Positions 34,597 through 45,593 of a stretch of 64,000 nt of DNA are shown here, one piece after another. Position numbers and translations under genes: made by a program. Source of the stretch: Bartonella sp. HY038 (lineage in GTDB: Bacteria; Pseudomonadota; Alphaproteobacteria; Rhizobiales; Rhizobiaceae); NCBI RefSeq assembly GCF_014117425.1, contig NZ_CP059725.1, forward strand, positions 1,984,001 through 2,048,000, given 5' to 3'. The notes under the pieces were generated by a model. The model had not been told where the DNA came from. It was given only the letters and a program-made list of their open reading frames with translations, and did not search any database. The first letter of the stretch is position 1, and the number at the start of each line of letters is the position of its first letter.

Positions 34597-36393
34597 TTAT
34601 TGCGCCATTTTTTCCATTATAACATCAACAATTTCAAAGCGGGTTACATCAACCAGTCCTTTGTCAGAAATGCGCAATTGCGGAATAACCACCAATGCCA
34701 AAAGCGAATGCTGCATATTGGCATTATTTAAAGTACAGCCACATTCCGCCATAGCATCAACAAGCTTTTGCGCTTTAGCTGCAACAATTTCGGCGCGCTC
34801 ATCAGACATAAGGCCAGCAATTGGTAATTCCACCATAGCAAGCTCTTTGCCTTCAGATATCATCACCATACCGCCGCCAACTTCTCCCAGACGATTAGCT
34901 GCCATTGCCATATCATCCTTATTGGTACCAACAACAATCATATGATGGCTATCATGGGCAACAGTTGACGCCAAAGCACAAGGCTTATTATAGCCAAAAC
35001 CTGACACAAAAGCATTGGTGACATGGCCTGTTGCACGGTGGCGTTCAACCAGCGCAATTTGGCAAACATCATTGGCAATATCCATGCTAACAATGTTATC
35101 TTCAACTGGCAATATGGCTTCAAGTGCCTTGGTAGGTGCTTGGTTTTCAACCATACCAATAACGCGCACCCGCACCTTTGCAGCATTATCAGCAACAACA
35201 TCAAAATCATCGCCTTTTAATACTTTGCCAAGATGCACAGTGTTTTTTACGTGAGCTGGATATTGTGTGGCTGGAATATTAACAACAAGATTGCCATTTT
35301 CAGCCAAAAGTTTACCTTGGCCGATAACCACTTCAATCGGCAATTCTGCTAGGTCAGATGTGATAATAATATCAGCACGGCGACCTGGGGTGATTGAGCC
35401 CAAATCACGTTCAAGACCGAAATGCTGCGCTGTGTTTAAGGTTGCCATTTGAATAGCGGTAATTGGCTTTAAACCTTGCGAAATGGCATGGCGGACAACG
35501 CGGTTCATGTGGCCGTCAAATACCAGTGTGCCAGAATGGCTGTCATCGGTGCAAAGCAAGAAGTTGCGAGAATCCAAACCATGTTCGGTGATAGCTTTAA
35601 CCTGTGATGCCACATCATACCAAGCAGAGCCAAGGCGCAGCATAGAGCGCATGCCTTGGCGAACACGTGCCATTGCATCATCTAGGGTTGTACCCTCATG
35701 GTCATCGGCAGGGCCACCTGCAATATAGGCATGGAAAGCACGGCCGCGCTCTGGTGAAGCATAATGGCCGCCAACGGTAAGACCAGCTTTTTGAGTAGCT
35801 GCAATTTCAGCAACCATTTTCGCATCATTATTAGCAACACCTGGGAAATTCATCATTTCGCCAAGACCAATAATATTAGGCCAAGACAAGATTTCGCTGA
35901 TATCATTCGCACTAAGCTCGGCGCCAGCTTCTTCAAGCCCGGGTGCGCTTGGCACACAGCTTGGTGCCTGCACAAAAATATTAATTGGCATTTGTTGCGC
36001 TTCATCATTCATTAAGCGCACGCCTTCAACCCCAAGCACATTGGCAATTTCATGGGGATCAATAAACATGGTTGTTGTACCATGGCCAATAACCGCACGG
36101 GCAAATTCGGTTACATTGACCATGCCGCTTTCAACATGCATATGCGCGTCACAAAGCCCTGGCACCAAATAGCGACCATTAGCTTCAATCACCTGCGTTT
36201 CAGTGCCGATTGTATAGGTGGCATCTTCACCAACATAAGCAATGCGCCCAGCACTCACGGCAACATCAATATTGGCAATAATTTCACCAGAATGGACATT
36301 AACCCATTTACCGCTTTTAACAACCAAATCAGCCGCTTTGCGTCCCATGGCGACATCAACCAATTGCGGCGCAACTTCATGCCATTGTTTCAT
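34597..36393 (-). CDS. ade: Adenine deaminase
   Basis: 598 aa, standard length. Amidohydrolase metal site GLCDAHMHVESGMV, the adenine-deaminase hallmark FIDPHEIANVLGVEG, then GHYASPERGRAFHAYIAGG and the metal-binding Asp in LLCTDDSHSGTL. A C-terminal adenine-deaminase domain ends EKMAQ. It converts adenine to hypoxanthine and ammonia in purine salvage. AAGGAAATGAACA precedes the ATG. An AzgA-type permease lies directly upstream on the same strand (69 bp), so import and deamination are probably co-expressed. Confidence 0.93.
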   Translation of the reverse strand: MKQWHEVAPQLVDVAMGRKAADLVVKSGKWVNVHSGEIIANIDVAVSAGRIAYVGEDATYTIGTETQVIEANGRYLVPGLCDAHMHVESGMVNVTEFARAVIGHGTTTMFIDPHEIANVLGVEGVRLMNDEAQQMPINIFVQAPSCVPSAPGLEEAGAELSANDISEILSWPNIIGLGEMMNFPGVANNDAKMVAEIAATQKAGLTVGGHYASPERGRAFHAYIAGGPADDHEGTTLDDAMARVRQGMRSMLRLGSAWYDVASQVKAITEHGLDSRNFLLCTDDSHSGTLVFDGHMNRVVRHAISQGLKPITAIQMATLNTAQHFGLERDLGSITPGRRADIIITSDLAELPIEVVIGQGKLLAENGNLVVNIPATQYPAHVKNTVHLGKVLKGDDFDVVADNAAKVRVRVIGMVENQAPTKALEAILPVEDNIVSMDIANDVCQIALVERHRATGHVTNAFVSGFGYNKPCALASTVAHDSHHMIVVGTNKDDMAMAANRLGEVGGGMVMISEGKELAMVELPIAGLMSDERAEIVAAKAQKLVDAMAECGCTLNNANMQHSLLALVVIPQLRISDKGLVDVTRFEIVDVIMEKMAQ

Positions 36394-36462
36394 TGTTCAT
36401 TTCCTTAAATTATTTCAATCATTCTTTAAAATGCGGATTTGGCGTTATAAGCCAAACCCAAA

Positions 36463-37959
36463 TTACAATACTAAACCGTTATTTAATGGGCTGATTAGCT
36501 GACTTTGTTCTGTCGGCTTTTCAGGCGCGGTAGGCGCAAACTTATAAGCTTGAATTTGTGCAACGAGCATAACAGCAATAAGTGCTACAAACCACATGAC
36601 AAGACGAATTTCGCGTATTTTTCCTGTAACAATTTTCATCAACACATAGGTAATAACCGCTAAGGATAGGCCAAGGGTAATCGAAAAAGTAAGCGGGATA
36701 AGCAAAACAGCCAAAAATGCTGGCAAAGATTCCTCAAAGTTTTTCCAATCAATACGCCCCAATGGTTCTGCCATGAAAAGTCCGGTTAAAATTAATACCG
36801 GCGCAGTTGCAATAGATGGTACTAAAGATAGTAATGGCGACAAGAATAAAAACGGTACAAAAAGCAAACCTGCAACGACTGCCACAAGACCCGTGCGCCC
36901 GCCTTGTGAAATACCAGCGCCCGATTCAAGATAAACAGTGGCTGGACTTGTGCCAAGCGGCGCGGAGATTAATGCTGCGACCGCATCAACATGCATGGAT
37001 TCACGAATATTATGCGGCATATCATTTTCATCCTTTAGACCAGAAGCTTCAGCAAGCCCCATAAAGGTGGAAAGCGCCTCCACAAAATTGGTAAAAAGAA
37101 AGACAAAAATAAAGGGGATATATAGAATTTGCAACGAGCCAATAAGATCAATTGTACCAATAAAACTAAAATCGGGCGCTGCAAAAACACCGCTCCAATT
37201 CACAATAGTTTCAAGACCGCTACCATAGGTATAGGCACTACCATCGCCCCAAATCCGGCCAATAGGAATAGCAAGCAAAGTCGTAATAATCATGCCAAGC
37301 ATCAGCGAGCCTTTAACGCCGCGACTAACCAAACCAACAGTGATAATAAACCCAGCAATAAAGGTAAGGGTTACTGGGGTAATCGGTGTTAAAGCAACGA
37401 TCGTATCAGGGTCTGCAATAATAAATTTTGAGCCTTCCAAGCCGATTAAAGCAATGAAAAGCCCAATACCGCAAGCAATACCATAACGAAGATTAACCGG
37501 AATGGCTTCAATCACCACGCTGCGCAAATTAAAAAAAGCAAGAAGAGTAAATAAAACACCGGCCCAAAGCACACAGCCAAGCGCAATCGGTAATGGTACA
37601 TTTGCGCCACTTACCAAAGTATAAGCAAAAAGCGTGTTGATGCCCATGCCGGGTGCCACAAGAATAGGGCTTTTGGCATAAAGCCCCATGGCACAGCTAC
37701 ATAGAAAACTAACTAAAACGGTGGCTGTTAAACCTGCAGAAAAAGGAATGCCTGCCTTGGTCAAAATATCGGGATTAACCACAATAACGTAAGAGGCTGC
37801 TAAAAAAGTGGTGAGCCCTGCTAATAACTCAATGCGTATCGACGAACCGGCCTTACGTATACCAAAATAGCGGTCTAAAAATGCAGCAAAGCCTTTATTT
37901 TGATGATTTGCAGATTGTTGATTATTGTGTTGTACGCTGCCTTGTTGCTCAACGGCCAT
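36463..37959 (-). CDS. NCS2-family purine permease (AzgA-like)
   Basis: About 498 aa from the ATG at 37959 (AAGGG six nt upstream; the frame opens at 37974). AzgA-subgroup landmarks are FGIRKAGSSIRIELLAGLTT, FLAASYVIVVNPDILTKAGI, APGMGINTLFAYTLV and GTSPATVYLESGAGISQGGR. It has 12-14 hydrophobic segments. Members import adenine, guanine and hypoxanthine with protons. It lies between two adenine-deaminase-type genes on the same strand, which supports a purine substrate. Confidence 0.9.
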   Translation of the reverse strand: MAVEQQGSVQHNNQQSANHQNKGFAAFLDRYFGIRKAGSSIRIELLAGLTTFLAASYVIVVNPDILTKAGIPFSAGLTATVLVSFLCSCAMGLYAKSPILVAPGMGINTLFAYTLVSGANVPLPIALGCVLWAGVLFTLLAFFNLRSVVIEAIPVNLRYGIACGIGLFIALIGLEGSKFIIADPDTIVALTPITPVTLTFIAGFIITVGLVSRGVKGSLMLGMIITTLLAIPIGRIWGDGSAYTYGSGLETIVNWSGVFAAPDFSFIGTIDLIGSLQILYIPFIFVFLFTNFVEALSTFMGLAEASGLKDENDMPHNIRESMHVDAVAALISAPLGTSPATVYLESGAGISQGGRTGLVAVVAGLLFVPFLFLSPLLSLVPSIATAPVLILTGLFMAEPLGRIDWKNFEESLPAFLAVLLIPLTFSITLGLSLAVITYVLMKIVTGKIREIRLVMWFVALIAVMLVAQIQAYKFAPTAPEKPTEQSQLISPLNNGLVL

Positions 37960-38148
37960 TTGGCACCCTTTCATCTATTGCACTTGCAGCATGTTTTTAG
38001 CTGCAGTTTAAACCAGCGCCCCCAATGGTATTGAAAGTCACATTGTTGGTTTTTTAATTTAAAATAAAATGAAAAGCATATTTTGTCTTAGCATTTACTA
38101 TGACAAAATATGCTGGTGTTGTTCTTAGAGCGTTTTCCGAAAAGTGTG

Positions 38149-38233
38149 AAGCGGTTCTCGGACAAAAAACGCGGTGTAAACAATGGATTAGAGCGCCGAT
38201 CTGATCCAATCAGATCGAAATGCGCTCGAATAT
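38149..38233. repeat. Rhizobiales-type intergenic palindromic repeat
   Basis: The unit begins AGAGCGTTTTCCGAAAAGTG and ends at a long hairpin, in which CGATCTGAT pairs with ATCAGATCG and outer GAGCGC pairs with GCGCTC. Sequences of this kind recur between genes across the Hyphomicrobiales and are usually unannotated. Only one copy is seen in this window. Confidence 0.6.
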
Positions 38234-38244
38234 TGATTTGAAAC

Positions 38245-38276
38245 GAAAAAAGGCATTTACGAATAAATGCCTTTTA
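38245..38276 (-). terminator. Intrinsic terminator after the second adenine-deaminase-like gene
   Basis: Read on the minus strand, AAAAGGCATTTA pairs with TAAATGCCTTTT around a 4-nt loop and is followed by further T. It lies a few bp after the stop at 38282. Confidence 0.85.
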
Positions 38277-38281
38277 AAAAC

Positions 38282-40072
38282 TTAAACATTATGGGTGGTT
38301 TGCACTGGTTCACCATAAGGGGTAATAACTTGCAAATTGACACAATCCACAATGCCAAGATCAGTCATGGCGTAATCTGGAATTGCGGTAATCTGCAACA
38401 CAAACATATACATAAATGGCCAAGGCAGCTGACAACCAAGGCTGCGTGCGGCATCATCAAGGCGGGTTTCAAATCCCATCATTTCTTCAGGCTCAATATC
38501 TGAAACAATACCACCAATTGGCAGATGCAAGAATTCAATCACCTTGCCATCTTTAACAACAACTTGTCCACCTTGCTTTTCAATCAAGGTATTAATCGCA
38601 AGTTCCATGTCTTTTTCATTGGCACCAACGCAAATAATATTATTATCATCAGGCGCAGTTGATGATGCAATGGCCCCAGACGTTAAGCCAAAGCCAGAAA
38701 TAAACCCAACAGGGCGATTACGGGTTTTGCCATAACGCTCAACAACAGTTAAATTTTGAACATCTTGTGCAGGATCTGCTTTTACAAAACCATTTTCAAC
38801 GGGCAATGTTACCATGCGTTTGGTGCGCACAAAGATTTTCTCAGGTGTAACATTAATTGCCATAAGCTCGGTTTTGTCACCATTACCTTTAGCTTCAACG
38901 CGAATTTCACTTGCTACAACTGGCTCGGCTTTCATGCTTTGCAACAAAGATGGACTGCGCGTTGGCGCAACAAGCTTAACGCTCATTTTGCCGCCCTTTG
39001 CAACAAGGCTACCATTAGCGATAACACCATCAATGCGGAAATTACGCAAATCATCAACAAGAAGAATATCCGCAATGCGTCCTGGTGAAATAGAGCCTAC
39101 CTTATGGTCAATACGCAAAGCATCGGCACCATTAATGGTTGCCATTTGAATAGCAGCCATTGGTGAAATGCCCATAGCAATTGCCATACGCACCATATTA
39201 TCAAGATGGCCGCGAGTAAGAATATCACTTGCAACCACATCATCAGTACAAAAACTAATGCGGCGTAGGGCTTTAACGCCCATTTCAGTGACAATACGTA
39301 AATTATCGGTCAAGAAATGCGAAATCGACGATTCACGAATGACAACATGCATACCATTGCGTAGCTTTTCCAGCATTTCTTCAGGGCTATAGCTTTCATG
39401 ATCCGAACGCACGCCTGCTGCCAAATATTGATTTAATTTAGAGCCGCGTGTCATTGGGCAGCAACCCAAAGCTGGTAAGCGATTGGCAGCACCAATAGCC
39501 AATGCTTCTAAAACATCGCTGTCTTCTTCCTGAATAAATTCACGAACTGTTTCCCAAATACCAACGCATTCAGGCCAATGATGGGTATTGCGGTGATCTT
39601 CAGGGCTAAAATAATGGCCAACGGTTGAACGAGGCATTGTGTAAGGGGTTTTGCAAGGCGCACCCCAAAAGACTTTTAATGGCGTATTTTTTGCTTCATC
39701 CAAAAATTCACGAGCAGCATCTGGGCCACCAACAACAATAATTTGATCAAGACCGGTAACAATTGAGGTCGTGCCAAGTGGAACAACTGCTTTTGCAAAA
39801 CTAGTTAAGGATAACTTAGAGCACTCAACATGAAGGTGACCATCAATCATGCCTGGGCAAAGATAGCGACCTTTCGCATCGATTATCTCAGTATTAGGAC
39901 CAACATAATCTTCAATATCACCAACTGCGATAATCTTGTCTTTATAAATGGCAATATCTGCATCATAAATTTCTTCTGATACAACATTGACGAGTTTGCC
40001 ACCCTTAACCGCAAGAGTTGCCTTCATTTCAAGGCCGGCAGCCGCCCGAATAAATTCACGAATATCGCTCAC
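38282..40072 (-). CDS. Adenine-deaminase-family amidohydrolase, divergent paralog
   Basis: About 596 aa from a GTG at 40072 (GGAG eight nt upstream; SDIREFIRAAAGLEMKATLA follows). The frame opens to 40135, but that extra part does not look like the family start. The metal site reads GMIDGHLHVECSKLSL and CTDDVVASDILTRG. The DPHEIANV segment of true adenine deaminases is replaced by TGLDQIIVVGGPDAAREF. A C-terminal adenine-deaminase domain is present (FGLTSGAIASSTAPDDNNII). The altered active-site region suggests a different substrate, perhaps another purine. Paralog of the gene at 34597-36393, with the permease between. Confidence 0.82.
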   Translation of the reverse strand: MSDIREFIRAAAGLEMKATLAVKGGKLVNVVSEEIYDADIAIYKDKIIAVGDIEDYVGPNTEIIDAKGRYLCPGMIDGHLHVECSKLSLTSFAKAVVPLGTTSIVTGLDQIIVVGGPDAAREFLDEAKNTPLKVFWGAPCKTPYTMPRSTVGHYFSPEDHRNTHHWPECVGIWETVREFIQEEDSDVLEALAIGAANRLPALGCCPMTRGSKLNQYLAAGVRSDHESYSPEEMLEKLRNGMHVVIRESSISHFLTDNLRIVTEMGVKALRRISFCTDDVVASDILTRGHLDNMVRMAIAMGISPMAAIQMATINGADALRIDHKVGSISPGRIADILLVDDLRNFRIDGVIANGSLVAKGGKMSVKLVAPTRSPSLLQSMKAEPVVASEIRVEAKGNGDKTELMAINVTPEKIFVRTKRMVTLPVENGFVKADPAQDVQNLTVVERYGKTRNRPVGFISGFGLTSGAIASSTAPDDNNIICVGANEKDMELAINTLIEKQGGQVVVKDGKVIEFLHLPIGGIVSDIEPEEMMGFETRLDDAARSLGCQLPWPFMYMFVLQITAIPDYAMTDLGIVDCVNLQVITPYGEPVQTTHNV

Positions 40073-40541
40073 ATCAATTCTCCAAAAGCAATGAAGCGCA
40101 ACAGTGAAAATCATCACTTTGCGCTCACTGCTCAAATAAAAGCTTAAGAGTTTTTTGGCTTTTGCACATGCAAAAGCACTCTATTTATTGGCGTTCTATA
40201 AAGTGGATGATGAGTAAATACAAGAATTTGATCACAAAAAACTAATATTCACAAGTTATCGACAACTGAGATAATCTTTTATATTTTTTCAGTCCATGGT
40301 AATTTATTTTTACTCCCATGAGAAAATAACACAATTTTTTCAAAGAATTAAAACCATCATAAATATTTCACTAAAGGTTGCGATATAATTTTTAATCGTG
40401 ATTTTTAGCGAAACTAAATAAAATTTAAGCGGTGCGCCAAGAGTAGCCCGACAAATATTTCAAGCAATTATGGAATCACATTGCAACAACTTTTCTCACA
40501 AATTAAACTATCGCCAGCTTTAACCAAATGCGCCTCTCCCG
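40073..40541. other. Gene-free stretch, promoter region only
   Basis: About 470 bp of AT-rich DNA upstream of the amidohydrolase and downstream of the aldo/keto reductase. I see no coding frame, RNA or strong hairpin. It presumably contains the promoter of the amidohydrolase gene. Confidence 0.5.
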
Positions 40542-41699
<1,158 letters not shown>

Positions 41700-41775
41700 T
41701 TTTATTCCTTAGGTGAAAAAATCAAAGTGAACAATTTTGAACACCTTATTTTCATTGATATGAAGGTGACAATTA

Positions 41776-41960
41776 TTATTTCATTGCTTGTTGGAGCGCA
41801 TATTCAAAGCGGTTTGCCGCTGCTTCTTCAAGATGCTGGCGCAAAATCTTGGCAAATTCTAATATCTGCTTTTGGCTATTACCTTGCCGCAAACTTGCCC
41901 CACATGAAAACGTAATTGCGCCTAGACACCTTAGATGTTTGGCATATGGCTATAAAAGAC
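41776..41960 (-). pseudogene. Possible short gene remnant
   Basis: A minus-strand frame without a start codon reads CLGAITFSCGASLRQGNSQK then QILEFAKILRQHLEEAAANR and FEYALQQAMK before a stop at 41776-41778. Its helical, charged composition looks like the C-terminus of a protein, but I do not recognise it and upstream it is closed by stops. The rest of 41700-42140 shows no gene. Confidence 0.25.
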
Positions 41961-42140
41961 ACTGAAAACTAATTTAACTAATTTATGCGTCACGAAATCT
42001 CCCCTTTAAAGCGCAGGATAAATAATATTGCCAATTTTTAGGATGTTTGTGGAGCCTTATATATGCCCGGCTATCTTGCTCTTTACGATGAACGGCAATT
42101 GCATAGCTCTAAAATGGGCTAAGAGCTATGCAATAATAAC

Positions 42141-43202
42141 TTACAACTCCTTATTAAAAAAATTGGTCAAATCTTGCGCGATTTCATTGACATAAGGCTG
42201 CTTCCAATAAGTCTCTATATGAGTCGCACCATTAATTTTGATAAGGTTTTTATTGCTTGTGCCAGCGGCTTTTGCCAGTGCCTGTTCGCTCATATATAGG
42301 GTGTCTGCATTAGAGCCAGCAATAAGCAATAATGGCTGCCCGATGAGATCCATATGATCGGTTGCATCAAAGGTCATAAGATCAAGCAAACTGCTTGTTG
42401 TATATTTAAAGGTAGAATTGGGGTGATAATGACTTCTGCCATAATATTCCAATCCTTCGCGGTATAGTCCAGCAGGAGCCTTGGCAATATCTTGATTGGT
42501 TGTGGTTTTTAAATCAAAATTGGCAGTATATTGCACATCACCTAGAAATTCTTTTGCCCGTGCTTCACTTGCCTCGCTTAAACGTTGTTGGATTGTGCTG
42601 ACCTGACTATCTTGCATGCCATTACGGCGCACAAGACCTGAATTGAACATGCTGATAGTCGCAACTGCTTTTACACGTTTATCACTTTGTACGGCGGCAA
42701 GAGTGTAACCACCACCGCCACAAACACCCAAAGCACCAATGCGCATTGTGTCCACACTAGGATAGGTGGCAATAAAATCAATCATGCCATGAATGTCATT
42801 AATGCGGTTAAATGGCTTATCAACATTCCGTGGCTCACCGCCACTTGCCCCTTGATAGGCAGCATCAGCAGCTATTGTAATATAGCCTTGCTCTGCTAAA
42901 AGCTGCGCATATAATCCGGCGACTTGTTCCTTAACGCCGCCATTAGGATGGGCCACAACAATTGTTGGATATTTTTTTGCTGGATTATAATTAGCAGGCG
43001 TATAAATATTTGCGGCTATTTCAATACCATTAACCTTATAGTGCACCGCATGAATATTGACTTTTCCAGCCGCATTTTTAGTAATTGCCCCATCATAGGT
43101 TAGTGTAAACGGATTTTGTTGATAATCATTGGCCATAACATTTCCTGTCAATATAAGTGTAGCGGATAAAAGAAGCGCTGATAAAAGCTTTTTAGATCGC
43201 AA
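42141..43202 (-). CDS. Exported alpha/beta hydrolase (dienelactone-hydrolase-like)
   Basis: 353 aa with a signal peptide (MRSKKLLSALLLSATLILTG, cleavage after MA). Alpha/beta fold with a Cys nucleophile in GALGVCGGGGY, the acid in LLLIAGSNAD and His in GATHIETYW. Oxyanion region VVAHPNGGVKEQ. The Cys nucleophile and fold match the dienelactone hydrolase group. It is divergent from the LysR gene and similar to the hydrolase at 44434-45462, so both are likely in that regulator's circuit. The substrate is unknown. Confidence 0.83.
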   Translation of the reverse strand: MRSKKLLSALLLSATLILTGNVMANDYQQNPFTLTYDGAITKNAAGKVNIHAVHYKVNGIEIAANIYTPANYNPAKKYPTIVVAHPNGGVKEQVAGLYAQLLAEQGYITIAADAAYQGASGGEPRNVDKPFNRINDIHGMIDFIATYPSVDTMRIGALGVCGGGGYTLAAVQSDKRVKAVATISMFNSGLVRRNGMQDSQVSTIQQRLSEASEARAKEFLGDVQYTANFDLKTTTNQDIAKAPAGLYREGLEYYGRSHYHPNSTFKYTTSSLLDLMTFDATDHMDLIGQPLLLIAGSNADTLYMSEQALAKAAGTSNKNLIKINGATHIETYWKQPYVNEIAQDLTNFFNKEL

Positions 43203-43377
43203 GGGGTTTATCCTTAAGTTAAGGCGTAAAATTCACTTTTCACACCGTTTTGCTGATTAGCCAACTATAATTGATTAATAAAATTTGACAATTAACGATG
43301 TTATTCATAGCCTGTTGAGCAATTTTCAATAATCTATTAATTTATATCCTACATTCAGCATTCTAGGAAAAAACAGC

Positions 43378-44295
43378 ATGTCGCGTATTGCACTGCCAGA
43401 ACTCAGCATTTTTATCACTGTTGCCGAGCAACGCAATTTTAGTGCTGCTGCACGTGAATTAGGCGTTTCAACATCTGCTTTAAGTCACTCAATCCGAAAA
43501 CTTGAAGAGCGGCTTGGCATCCAGCTTTTTATCAGAACCACAAGATCTGTTGCTTTAACCGAGGCTGGTGAGCAGTTATTTCTGCGTTCAGTTCCTGCAA
43601 TTAATGATTTAGAGCAGGCTATTCATGATTTAAATTCTTCGCGCAATCGCCCATCGGGAACTATTCGTATTAGCAGTGCCGAAGCTGGTGCAAAGCTGCT
43701 TATTCGCCATATGTTACCAAACTTCTTTAAAACCTATCCCGATATTCATGTCGAATTTGTTGTCGATACGCGTTATATTGATATCGTTGCCGATGGCTTT
43801 AACGCCGGCATTCGCCTTCTTGAAGATGTGCCGCTTGATATGGCTGCCATTCCTTTTGGCCCCGATGAAATCCGTATTGCTGCGGTTGCATCACCGGATT
43901 ATCTTGAACAGCATGGCACGCCAACGTCGCCAGATGATCTTAAAAAACACCAATGTATCCGCTTTCGTTTTTCAAGTGGTGCGCTCTATCATTGGGATTT
44001 AGAACAGCCGGAGCGCAGTATGAATATTGATGTGAATGGCCCAATGACGCTTGGCAATACTAATCTAATGGTTGAAGCAGCATTAACTGGTATTGGCATT
44101 GCATGGGTGCCTGATTATCATGTCCATGAACATATCAAGCAAGGCCGATTGGTGCAGCTGCTTGCGGATTGGAGCCCGAAGATCGGCAGAACATGTCTTT
44201 ATTATCCGCTTAACCGCCAACAGCCGCAGGCGCTCAAACTCTTTTGTGATGCTTTACGTGCCTGGAGCAAAAATTCTAATAAGGCGCAAGACTAA
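43378..44295 (+). CDS. LysR-type transcriptional regulator
   Basis: 305 aa. N-terminal winged helix (LPELSIFITVAEQRNFSAAA, then GVSTSALSHSIRKLEERLGI) and a C-terminal periplasmic-binding-like effector domain of the CrgA/DmlR subgroup (SSAEAGAKLLIRHMLPNFFK). It is divergent from one hydrolase gene and followed at 139 bp by its paralog, so it probably controls both. The inducer is unknown. Confidence 0.9.
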   Translation: MSRIALPELSIFITVAEQRNFSAAARELGVSTSALSHSIRKLEERLGIQLFIRTTRSVALTEAGEQLFLRSVPAINDLEQAIHDLNSSRNRPSGTIRISSAEAGAKLLIRHMLPNFFKTYPDIHVEFVVDTRYIDIVADGFNAGIRLLEDVPLDMAAIPFGPDEIRIAAVASPDYLEQHGTPTSPDDLKKHQCIRFRFSSGALYHWDLEQPERSMNIDVNGPMTLGNTNLMVEAALTGIGIAWVPDYHVHEHIKQGRLVQLLADWSPKIGRTCLYYPLNRQQPQALKLFCDALRAWSKNSNKAQD

Positions 44296-44433
44296 TTTTA
44301 TAGATTAACAAATTGGCCATATTTATTTATGAGTAAATCTCATAATAGTATGCAATATTAATGCAATTATCACACCTATCAACTTGTGCCATAATCTTCT
44401 TGAATTTGTATTTTCATTTAAGGAGAAAGGACC

Positions 44434-45462
44434 ATGCGAACACTGATTGTGTTGCTAACACTAATTTTCAGTGCGTTCCAGGTTATGGCACAAGATATGT
44501 CAAATGGCGCAAATAATTTTTATAAAAGCAATGAAGTCACACTTCAAAAAGTCCATTTTAAAAATTTATATAATATGGATGTGGTTGGTAATCTCTTTAT
44601 CCCTAACAATCTTGATCGCAACAAAAAGAATGCAGCGATTATTGTTGGTCACCCAATGGGTGCAGTTAAAGAGCAAGCATCCAATCTTTATGCACAAAAA
44701 CTTGCTGAGCAAGGCTTTGTAACCCTCGCAATTGATCTTTCTTACTGGGGAGAAAGTGCAGGTGAGCCACGTAATCTTGTTTCCCCCGAAATTTATGCCG
44801 ATGATTTTAGTGCAGCAGTCGATTATCTTAGCACACAAGATTTTGTCGACAAAAACCGAATTGGCGTTCTAGGAATTTGCGGCAGTGGTAGCTTTGCAAT
44901 TAGCGCGGCAAAAATTGATCCAAGATTGCGGGCGGTTGCAACGGTTAGCATGTATGATATGGGCGCAGCCAACCGTAACGGCATCAATCATGGTGTAACG
45001 CTTGATCAGCGTAAAGCAAACATTCAAGCAGCCATCGAACAACGCCAAAAAGAGTTTGAAGGCGCAAAAACCGAATATACCAGTGGCACGGTTGATGCTT
45101 TAACCGAAAATTCTAATCCAATTGAACGCGAATTTTACGATTTTTATCGCACGCCACGCGGTGAGTTTACCCCACAAGGCCAATCGCCTAAACTTACCAC
45201 CCATCCAACATTAACTAGCAATGTCAAATTCATGAATTTTTATCCCTTTAATGACATTGAAACCATTTCACCACGACCAATGCTGTTTATCACCGGCGAT
45301 CAAGCTCATTCTAAAGAATTTAGCGAAGATGCCTATCAACGTGCTGGTGAACCTAAAGAACTATTTTATGTAAAAAATGCCGGCCATGTCGATCTTTATG
45401 ACCGCGTTGATCTCATTCCTTTTGGCAAATTAACCAGCTTTTTTGAAAGCAATTTGAAGTAA
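44434..45462 (+). CDS. Exported alpha/beta hydrolase, paralog
   Basis: 342 aa with a signal peptide (MRTLIVLLTLIFSAFQVMAQ). Cys nucleophile in GVLGICGSGSF, acid in MLFITGDQAH and His in NAGHVDLYD. The segment VGHPMGAVKEQASNLYAQKL matches AHPNGGVKEQVAGLYAQLL in the hydrolase at 42141-43202, confirming paralogy. AAGGAGAAAGGACC precedes the ATG. Family members are often annotated as acetylxylan-esterase or dienelactone-hydrolase-like; the substrate cannot be told. Confidence 0.84.
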   Translation: MRTLIVLLTLIFSAFQVMAQDMSNGANNFYKSNEVTLQKVHFKNLYNMDVVGNLFIPNNLDRNKKNAAIIVGHPMGAVKEQASNLYAQKLAEQGFVTLAIDLSYWGESAGEPRNLVSPEIYADDFSAAVDYLSTQDFVDKNRIGVLGICGSGSFAISAAKIDPRLRAVATVSMYDMGAANRNGINHGVTLDQRKANIQAAIEQRQKEFEGAKTEYTSGTVDALTENSNPIEREFYDFYRTPRGEFTPQGQSPKLTTHPTLTSNVKFMNFYPFNDIETISPRPMLFITGDQAHSKEFSEDAYQRAGEPKELFYVKNAGHVDLYDRVDLIPFGKLTSFFESNLK

Positions 45463-45503
45463 ATAGCCACGTTTTTTAGCAAAAGACTATTAAAAGAAAG
45501 TCA

Positions 45504-45531
45504 GATTGCCAAGGTAAATGCCTTGGCAATC
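45504..45531 (+). other. Perfect 11-bp hairpin after the hydrolase gene
   Basis: GATTGCCAAGG (45504-45514) pairs with CCTTGGCAATC (45521-45531) around a 6-nt loop, 42 bp after the hydrolase stop. No clear T-run follows, so it is a possible terminator or mRNA-end hairpin. Confidence 0.5.
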
Positions 45532-45593
45532 GTCACATTAAATCAATGACATATTTTACCTATTTTGAAATTTATAAAGAGATGTAATCCACC

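Noticed and set aside
41727..41915. Plus-strand 62-residue frame
   Set aside because: No ribosome site or family resemblance; the minus strand at the same place looks slightly more protein-like, and neither is convincing.
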